From NCBI GenBank assembly GCA_944989445.1, contig CALYLW010000053.1, positions 734,001 through 798,000 on the forward strand: 64,000 nt of DNA, read 5' to 3'. The translations under genes were made by a program, and so were the position numbers. The notes below the pieces were generated by a model, which did no database searches, had not been told where the DNA came from, and was given only the letters and a program-made list of their open reading frames with translations. This document shows, piece by piece, positions 60,726-64,000 of this stretch; the stretch's first letter is position 1, and every line of letters begins with the position of its first letter. This stretch comes from Ampullaceana balthica (taxonomy: Eukaryota > Mollusca > Gastropoda > Lymnaeidae).

Positions 60726-61217
60726 ATTGAGTCCAGCTGAATTAAAAAATTTAATGGAATCATGAAAATCGTTTGAGACAGGAATGTCAAGTTCATAGTT
60801 ATGAATTTTTCCCTGGAGCCCTTGAGGTTAGCGGGTGGGACGGGTTAAGGACACCAGGTGGGCAGAGTTTGTCCTGGCTCACGGTCCTAACACGCCTGCA
60901 TTTAAATAATATACGTGATACAAATCAGAACTAACATTTTAATAACTATATAATATAATATAGTTGGCTTTTTAGTAACCTAATTAGAAACAGTAATATC
61001 TCATATTTAGGAATTTTTAAAAGCGAACCAGGAAAAAATATTCAAAGCAGATATGTTTCCCCATTTTAGTGTCAATTTATATCTTCAGTGGTTTCTGCGG
61101 AAGAAATTAGCTGTTTTGGGATATTCCAAATTGTTTTTTGTTGGCTAAAATGCATTATTGCTGCAATCAAGATATAAACATTTGACTTAAAACTTCCAAT
61201 GTCAGAGAGAAGCATTC
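60726..61217. other. AT-rich, nothing recognised
   Basis: No feature supported. Confidence 0.4.
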
Positions 61218-61376
61218 ACCTCTGGCGTCTGATGAACATCAACGCTGATGGGCGGCTATTGCTATATGATGAATATTAAAGCTGATGGGCGGCTATTGCT
61301 ATATGATGAATATCAACGCTGATTGGCGGCTATTGCAATCTGATGAATATTAACGCTGATGGGCGGCTATTGCGAT
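61218..61376 (+). repeat. 37-bp minisatellite, about 4 copies
   Basis: The unit contains GATGAATATTAACGCTGATG and GGCGGCTATTGC. Confidence 0.93.
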
Positions 61377-62056
61377 GTACACGATTTTTCAACAGGCAAC
61401 CGGCGATCGAATTTGTCTCATTGTGTACGCAAGTACGGCCGGTTAGGGCGATCACTTAAAACCCTCGACTTTCCCCCGGGTCCTATTCCATCTACATTAA
61501 CCAGGATACATGACGGCCAGGGGTCTGAGCAGTGAATCCGGCTATTTAGTGCTACACTCTGTCTCAGTTAGCCGGGCCGATGTGTTACAAATCGTGGAGG
61601 TTCAATATTAGGAAGACGTCAGAGTTAATAATGAAGTTTATGGCGTGCGGATCGGGGAGAGATAAAACGTAACAAATGAGCCTCGCTCTGGATAGTTGAC
61701 GTTCAAGGTCACTTAATGTTCTAGGGGTTGCTAGGTGACTGGGTTTGGGGGAGGGGTGTTCATTTATAGTTCCTAATTTGTTTTCGTCACGGGCATTAGA
61801 GAAAAGTTTAGAGTTTCAAAAATAATAATTTCTAATTAGCTTGAATTTTGTGGATTTCTCTTAGATAAAGTAAGAAGTTAAAAATTTGTTCGATTAATGT
61901 TTTCAAGCATTGCTATGATAATTAGGACAATAATATAAAATATTTATGAAAGAGGTCATAAATGATTTTAAAGTAATAGAAAAAAAATAACAATTACTGG
62001 AAGCATAACGCTCGACGCCCTGTCACTGTTATAGTCACCAGGTGTTAGTTCCTCTG
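61377..62056. other. Mixed composition, nothing recognised
   Basis: 61380-61700 is less AT-rich than the surroundings but has no coding or RNA signal that I can name. Confidence 0.35.
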
Positions 62057-63157
62057 AGGTGTTTTGTGGAGTCAACGTTGTGTGACACAAAGGTGTTTGG
62101 TGGAGTCATTGCGGTGTGACACAAAGGTGTTTGGTGGAGTCATTGCGGTGTAACACAAAGGTGTTTGGTGGTCTCATTGCGGTGTGACACTCAGGTGTTT
62201 GGTGGTCTCATTGCGGTGTGACACAAATTTGTTTGGTGGAGTCATTGTGATGTGACACTCAGGTGTTTGGTGGAGTCATTGCGGTGTGACACAAAGGTGG
62301 TTGGTGGAGTCATTGCGGTGTGACACAAAGGTGGTTGGTGGAGTCATTGCGGTGTGACACAAAGTTGGTTGGTGGAGTCATTGTGATGTGACACTCAGGT
62401 GTTTGGTGGAGTCATTGCGGTGTGACACAAAGGTGGTTGGTGGAGTCATTGCGGTGTGACACAAAGGTGGTTGGTGGAGTCATTGCGGTGTGACACAAAG
62501 TTGGTTGGTGGAGTCATTGCGGTGTAACACTCAGGTGTTTGGTGGAGTCATTGCGGTGTGACACAAAGGTGGTTGGTGGAGTCATTGCGGTGTGACACAA
62601 AGGTGGTTGGTGGAGTCATTGCGGTGTGACACAAAGTTGGTTGGTGGAGTCATTGTGATGTGACACTCAGGTGTTTGGTGGAGTCATTGCGGTGTGACAC
62701 AAAGGTGGTTGGTGGAGTCATTGCGGTGTGACACAAAGGTGGTTGGTGGAGTCATTGCGGTGTGACACAAAGTTGGTTGGTGGAGTCATTGCGGTGTAAC
62801 ACTCAGGTGGTTGGTGGAGTCATTGCGGTGTAACACTCAGGTGTTTGGTGGAGTCATTGCCGTGTGACACAAAGGTGTTAGGTGGAGTCATTGCGGTGTG
62901 ACACAAAGGTGGTTGGTGGAGTCATTGCGGTGTGACACAAAGTTGGTTGGTGGATTCATTGCGGTGTAACACTCAGGTGGTTGGTAGAGTCATCGTTGTG
63001 TAACACTCAGGTGTTTTGGTGGAGTCAATGCAGTGTAACACTCAGGTGATTGGTGGAGTAATTGTAGTGTAACACTCATGTGTTTTGGTGGAGTCATTGT
63101 GGTGTAACACTCAGGTGGTTGGTGGAGTCATTGTGGTGTAACACTTAGGTGTTTGGG
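62057..63157 (+). repeat. 34-bp minisatellite, about 32 copies, with higher-order units
   Basis: The unit contains GGTGTGACACAAAGGTGGTT and GGTGGAGTCATTGC. Between about 62250 and 62790 the variants follow A-B-B-C order (A: ACACTCAGGTGTTT; B: ACACAAAGGTGGTT; C: ACACAAAGTTGGTT). The A variants recur at 62254, 62390, 62526 and 62662, exactly 136 bp apart. Confidence 0.97.
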
Positions 63158-64000
63158 TTTTAAATGAATTACACTGAGGCTAAATAGGAAGGTTACGCAT
63201 GACCGATAGAAAAGAAAAGCAAATAGGACTTGACATTAGTTCATTCTCCACTGGGTCGATCAGAGTTTTGAAACTGCTGACGTCTTTTTAATAACACGTG
63301 TAGATAGCCGAGTTGGTGTCATAAAATAATTTAGGGGCGGGGGGGGGGTGTAGGTTTGAGATTTGGCAGGAACTGTTCCAGACAATGAATAAAATAAAGC
63401 AGTGCAGTAGGTCATGAAAACAAAGCAGTCTGGAGTCACAGTCCATTGAGAGTACCTTCCTCAGCTGTCAATTAAAAACCTCACTGTTTACAGCTGCGAT
63501 AACACGGTATTAAAATTTTACTTAGCGGATATAATGTATTCTAGACGGGAGCTACGCTGATGAAAAAGAAATTTGTGCATAGTCTAAAAAATGGTGTAAA
63601 AATTCCAAACACTATAATGATTTAAGCATATAAAGTGACCGCTGTTGTTAACTTTTGTCAAAATGGTAGGAATGATGACGGATGGTACAGAGGGCGTATG
63701 TTGTGTGGATTAGGGGTTGGTTTTGCGATGATGAACCTTCGTTGTGGTGTAAAGATGATATTTTAGTGTATGGAAATTTGAACGGTATTTGGTTGTTTGC
63801 AGGGCCGTTTTAAAAGATCTATAAGTGGTGTGGGTGTTTGGTATAAAAATAAAAGATTTATAATTTAGAAGGCAAAAGAGAGATCTATAAGTGAGAGAAT
63901 GAGTTAACTGCATATGTTAAACCTCATAAGCGCCACGTTTTACTCATATTAAATGAATGTGCTTGAACTTATATGTTTTAAATTATTTTATTCTTAACAG
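63158..64000. other. No gene supported; G/T-rich patch at 63650-63900
   Basis: A G-run lies at 63338-63348. A 67-aa minus frame (63710-63913) is rich in Thr, Tyr, His and Ser and reflects the G/T bias of the plus strand. Confidence 0.4.

Overview
The window is eukaryotic nuclear DNA. It is AT-rich and intron/intergenic in character, with no operons, ribosome-binding sites or long intact reading frames. It is dominated by transposon remnants, SINE/LINE fragments, AT and CT microsatellites and an unusually large number of minisatellites. The mix of hAT, TA-flanked and Harbinger-like elements, tRNA-derived SINEs and a CR1/jockey-like LINE fits an invertebrate animal. A mollusc, perhaps a gastropod, is my guess from the style of the repeats; no host gene here proves it.

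Layout. 0-10 kb: an old hAT-like element (388-1331), a TA-flanked MITE (2442-3028), two fragments of one LINE in opposite orientation (about 5300-5535 and 6405-6925), a Harbinger-like MITE (7371-7647), and a well-bounded hAT (8184-9643) with a broken transposase and an internal 20-bp minisatellite that grew out of its own coding sequence. 10-17 kb: tRNA-like SINE material and a 3.1-kb degenerate ZMYM1-like hAT (12890-15967) carrying a SINE that itself carries a small hAT MITE. 17-32 kb: dispersed repeats (called R1 and R2 below), a likely 3'-terminal coding exon on the minus strand (19101-19316), 21-bp and 19-bp arrays and a 0.7-kb CAA/CAG array. 32-46 kb: a 27-copy 47-bp array, a tRNA-derived SINE sharing its 3' hairpin with the LINE, a 216-bp hAT MITE with perfect target duplications, a BED-finger hAT MITE, a strong internal coding exon on the minus strand (40707-40848), a long palindrome flanked by 13-bp direct repeats, and 60-bp and 23-bp arrays. 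46-64 kb: a Harbinger-like composite of about 3 kb holding two BED-finger hAT MITEs, a third TA MITE, 51-bp and 34-bp arrays (the latter with a four-unit higher-order structure), a C-rich strand-asymmetric stretch, and a possible first coding exon at 59781.

Host coding content is very low. Two minus-strand exons with good splice signals are probably parts of one or more host genes, so much of 19.3-40.7 kb may be intron; the phases do not allow the two exons to join directly. Everything else that is clearly protein-derived comes from transposable elements, and all of it is broken. No intact multi-gene system is present. The novelty lies in how the repeats are built: transposase codons turned into a minisatellite, three-level nesting with readable target duplications, a shared stop codon in MITE copies, and a SINE/LINE pair with a common tail.
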